Shown piece after piece: positions 17,272 to 20,018 of a stretch of DNA of 20,018 nt. Each line of letters begins with the position of its first letter. The first letter of the stretch is position 1. A program made the position numbers and the translations under genes. Under the pieces are notes generated by a model. It saw only the letters and a program-made list of their open reading frames with translations. It searched no databases and was not told the DNA's origin. The DNA is from Agrocybe praecox (taxonomy: Eukaryota; Basidiomycota; Agaricomycetes; Agaricales; Agrocybaceae), in NCBI GenBank assembly GCA_964017145.1, contig CAXHKQ010000019.1:1-20018 (forward strand), given 5' to 3'.

Positions 17272-19000
17272 CTATGTCCAATATTGAGGTTCATCAAGTA
17301 GAGTCTTAATGCTTTCTAAGCATTTGTTGTTGTTTCTAATCTGTCTCAGATCGTAGGGCAGCCGGTTCCAAAGGGTCACTCCACGAATGAAAAACGATCC
17401 GTCGTACATAGTATGCAGGTTACGCAAGGGAACTATGCCTCGCGTCCTAGTAGACCTTGATCCGATCAGTCTGTCGCTCAGGAATTTTGGATCTCTGTTA
17501 TTAAATAGTGGAATAAAGACTCGTAGAATAGATAAGTCAATGTGCTGTCCAAGTGAACATTTAAGTATATGCCTAGAAAATGTACTGATATGGTCCCTCA
17601 TGCGCAGACCATAGACAAATCTAGTACAAGCAATCAATGCGCTTTTTAGTTTAGATCTAAGAGCTCTGTTATGACTACTGTAAACCGCACTGCCGTAGGA
17701 AAGAATTGGAATTACAAGCAGTGTGCGTACCAGTCTAAGGCGAGTTGCAGTTGGCAGAGCCCATGCTATTTTGCGCAAACGGCTAACAGATCCGAATATT
17801 ATCCCACACGTTTTTTTAATATGACTTGCCCAACTAAGTTGTGCGTCGAACCAGACACCAAGGTTTTTTGCTTCAGGGACGAAAGGGATCAATGTACTAT
17901 TAAGTAATAGACTAGGCCAATTTGTGTGATCAATAGAATTTCGTGAAAAAAGCATAGCCGTTGACTTTTTTGGATTTAGAATCAGGTCGTTGGCTTGTGC
18001 CCATTGGTTAGCACGTTCAAGGTCACTGTTTATGAGGGTAATTAATTCCGGGCCTTTCTTTATTGAACATGTTGCAACTAGTTGTACGTCATCGGCATAT
18101 AAGTGACATTTTACATTACGTATTTGAGACGGTAGATCATTGATATAAACTGAGAAAAGCAAAGGTCCTAGAACAGATCCTTGTGGTACTCCTTTAGATA
18201 GTGTAGCAGTGTTAGATATGTCATTGGCCTGCGAAACAAACTGTGTTCTACCCCTTAGGTATGAATTAAGGAGAGAAATCGCACTACTAGACAACATAAA
18301 GTTGTTTTTTAGCTTTCGCAGCAAAATATCGTGATTAACCGTATCAAAAGCTTTCGAAAAGTCTAGAAGCACAAGTATTCCCAAACCTCGGTTATCAAGA
18401 CTTTGTCGCAGTGTTTCAGTTACATCTAATAATGGTGTAGTTGTGCTTCTGCTTGTTCGAAAACCGGATTGCCAGACTGTTTGAAGTTGATTACTATCTA
18501 GATGCGACTGAAGCTGGTTAGCTACAATCCGCTCAAACCCCTTAGAAAGATACGACAATATGCTGATTGGTCTAAAGTCACCTGGTGACTTAGGATTAGC
18601 AGATTTTGGTATGGGAATGACTTTTGCTGTCTTCCATATGTTTGGGAATTTCGAGCTTGTGAGGATAGTGTTGAAGATGTGTGTGATGTGGTAGGCAACG
18701 TATGGGAGAATAATTTTGAGGAATTTGGGAGGAACATTATCACTTCCAATGGCATTAGACTTGATTTCAGTTAGTGTTTTAACCACGATATCGACGGTTA
18801 CATTGCTCAAAGATAGCGAGTTTTCAACGAAAGGAGTATCAACTTGTTGGCGATTGTCTTGATTGTTTATATCCCAGCCAACAAAATGATCCATCCGACG
18901 TCCATCCGATATGTTTCTGACGAGGCGGAAAGTACATTTGGGAAGGAGATCGGAAAACAATTGGATCTCCTTTTTTGTCACAGAATTTGCCTCACTGGAA
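17272..19000 (-). CDS. CR1/L2-like LINE reverse transcriptase, 5'-truncated
   Basis: The minus-strand frame ends at CTA 17272-17274 and has no internal stop for about 575 codons. Motifs in order: SDNVPPKFLK; IPIPKSANPKSPGDFRPISI; LLDFSKAFDTVNHDILL (motif A); SKGVPQGSVLGPLLFSVYIN (B); HLYADDVQLVA (C, YADD); LNPKKSTAMLF (D); and KNLGVWFDAQLSWASHI (E). A C-terminal domain ends ESIKTLLDEPQYWT. The AFDTVNHDILL and YADDVQL wording fits the CR1/L2/Daphne group rather than Jockey. It would copy LINE RNA at the target site. The AP endonuclease and ORF1 are missing. LINE-like sequence stops near 19000, where a 46-bp tandem array begins and carries the open frame on to 19215 by chance. The true start is absent. 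The unbroken frame suggests recent insertion. Confidence 0.88.
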
Positions 19001-19002
19001 AT

Positions 19003-19186
19003 TAATTGTAATGCCATTCGAAGGGAATCGGACGTGTTTCGTGAAAGTGAATTGTAATGCCATTCGAAGGGAATCGGACGTGTTTCGTGAAAGTGAATTG
19101 TAATGCCATTCGAAGGGAATCGGACGTGTTTCGTGAAAGTGAATTGTATTGCCATTCGAAGGGAATCGGAAGTACTTCGTGAAAGG
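19003..19186. repeat. 46-bp tandem array, four units
   Basis: Units start at 19003, 19049, 19095 and 19141, with core AATTGTAATGCCATTCGAAG and TCGGACGTGTTTCGTGAAAG. The last unit is more diverged. The array abuts the truncated end of the minus-strand LINE. Because 46 is not a multiple of three, frames cycle and remain open, which falsely extends the reverse transcriptase frame. Confidence 0.93.
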
Positions 19187-19219
19187 AAATTGGATGGCCA
19201 TATAAAGTACTTCAATGAT

Positions 19220-19356
19220 CGGATCTGGTCGCCGCTGGTGGCCAGTAGAGTCTGCTATTCGGATATGGTCGCCGCCTGGTGGCCAGTAGAGTCTGCTATT
19301 CGGATCTGGTCGCCGCTGGTGGCCTGCAGACTCTGCTATTCGGATCTGGTGGCAAC
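19220..19356. repeat. About 40-bp tandem array, three and a half units
   Basis: Units start at 19220, 19260, 19301 and 19341 (partial), with core CGGATCTGGTCGCCGCTGGT then GGCCAGTAGAGTCTGCTATT. The second unit has one extra base. It lies only about 33 bp from the 46-bp array, with an unrelated unit sequence. Confidence 0.92.
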
Positions 19357-19454
19357 AATCAAACAAAATATTTATCGCGCTACTGACACTCCACTGACAC
19401 GGTGTTTATCAGTGGTGTTTGTTTACACAGAAAAACTCAAAAATTGGCCACAAA

Positions 19455-19757
19455 ATGCACTTACCTCTAGCCGCCAAACGGCTGCTTCTAATTCGGCCGG
19501 CGGCAGCTCGTTTGGCTCGGGGGTTCAGCCGGAACACGTTGGTGCCGATTCCGCCAACATTCACGCGTCTTCGAGTTCAAGACTCGGAGCACAAGAAACA
19601 CGCGTGTGTTTCTTGTGTGTGTTTCGTCTGCACTGTTCAGACAGCCATTCAAATGCGCAGACGCGCGTCTGCTGCGCGAGCGAACGCGCGCAGACGAGCG
19701 CAGCGAAAACATGCGCGCAGAGGAATGATGGTCACAAGAAAAGTAAATAGTATTTGA
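19455..19757 (+). CDS. Candidate first coding exon with a mitochondrial-presequence-like N-terminus
   Basis: ATG at 19455 (context CACAAAATG) opens a frame starting MHLPLAAKRLLLIRPAAARL then ARGFSRNTLVPIPPTFTR. The first 40 residues are rich in Arg, Leu and Ala, have no acidic residue, and an R-G-F-S step resembles a matrix-protease cleavage site. The frame runs 100 codons to 19757, but after about residue 45 it becomes Cys/Arg-rich and then enters the 71-bp array. If real, an intron should start before then; no strong donor is seen. Against it, the minus strand carries a perfect donor (AG|GTAAGT) at 19465/19464, so the exon could be on the other strand. The family is not recognised. Confidence 0.25.
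   Translation: MHLPLAAKRLLLIRPAAARLARGFSRNTLVPIPPTFTRLRVQDSEHKKHACVSCVCFVCTVQTAIQMRRRASAARANARRRAQRKHARRGMMVTRKVNSI
19590..19617. repeat. 28-bp palindrome
   Basis: CACAAGAAACAC (19590-19601) and GTGTTTCTTGTG (19606-19617) are exact reverse complements around GCGT. It lies in a GC-rich, non-repetitive segment. A further GCGCAGACGCGCGTCTGC snap-back follows at about 19656-19673. Confidence 0.9.
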
Positions 19758-20018
19758 ATAGTATTTGAATCGCACGACGACAGTTTTCGTGCGCACAAAT
19801 GGTCACAAGAGAAGTAAATAGTAGTGGAATATTATTTGATTCGCGCGACAACAGTTTTCGTGCGCACAAATGGTCACAAGAGAAGTAAATAGTAGTGGAA
19901 TATTATTTGAATCGCACGACGACAGTTTTCGTGCGCACAAATGGTCACAAGAGAAGTAAATAGTAGTGGAATAGTATTTGAATCGCTGACTAAAGACTCG
20001 ATTCATCACAAAAGAAGG
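19730..20018. repeat. 71-bp tandem array, about four units, running to the window edge
   Basis: Units start at 19730, 19801, 19872 and 19943. The core is GGTCACAAGAGAAGTAAATA then GTAGTGGAATATTATTTGAA and ACGACAGTTTTCGTGCGCAC. Copies 2-4 are very alike and copy 1 slightly different. The last diverges after about 40 bp, ending in CATCACAAAAGAAGG. The array may continue outside the window. The small minus-strand frame at 19803-20009 is an array artefact. Confidence 0.93.

Noticed and set aside
19103..19750. 215-codon plus-strand open frame
   Set aside because: It crosses two tandem arrays and a single-copy stretch with no domain. Openness comes from the arrays.

Overview
This window looks like insect nuclear DNA, most likely dipteran and possibly a mosquito or relative. 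That is an inference from the spliced gene, the tRNA-headed SINEs, the Jockey-type and CR1/L2-type LINEs and the AT-rich, TE-crowded intergenic DNA. There are no bacterial operons, rRNAs or CRISPR arrays. No search was run, so family names rest on reading the motifs.

Layout. 1-962 is AT-rich and ends in a splice acceptor, so it is probably the last intron of a host gene. 963-3817 is one long 3'-terminal coding exon (about 951 codons) of a proline- and serine-rich scaffold or adaptor protein with a helical C-terminus. A FERM/PDZ scaffold of the FRMPD type is my best guess. It is the only clear host gene. From 3818 on, nearly everything recognisable is mobile or repetitive: a tRNA-derived SINE (3908-4137), a small MITE (about 4482-4643), a foldback element (5399-5926) carrying a nested MITE with an 8-bp target duplication, a possible solo LTR (6764-6990) and a CpG-rich island (7196-7770).

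The centrepiece is a three-level nest from 8548 to 14827. The outermost layer is a foldback element. A 5.6-kb Jockey-like LINE (8619-14256) sits inside it, bounded by a 14-bp target-site duplication. Inside the LINE's 5'UTR lies an approximately 1.26-kb element with inverted ends (8729-9987). That element carries a decayed DUF4806-like coding fragment and a dense array of ATAACGTT-type motifs, including a 22-bp satellite. The LINE's ORF1 and ORF2 meet in a TAATG overlap. Each ORF now has one frameshift.

The right third has a second SINE copy (14828-15086), a hairpin MITE (15148-15292), a row of five TTAGCAAT octamers, two GC-rich minisatellites (34-bp and 90-bp units) and a 5'-truncated but uninterrupted CR1/L2-like reverse transcriptase on the minus strand (17272-19000). 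Beyond it are three more tandem arrays (46-, about 40- and 71-bp units). Between the last two is a stretch that could be the first exon of another gene, with a mitochondrial-presequence-like N-terminus. Most long ORFs over the tandem arrays are artefacts of array periodicity.
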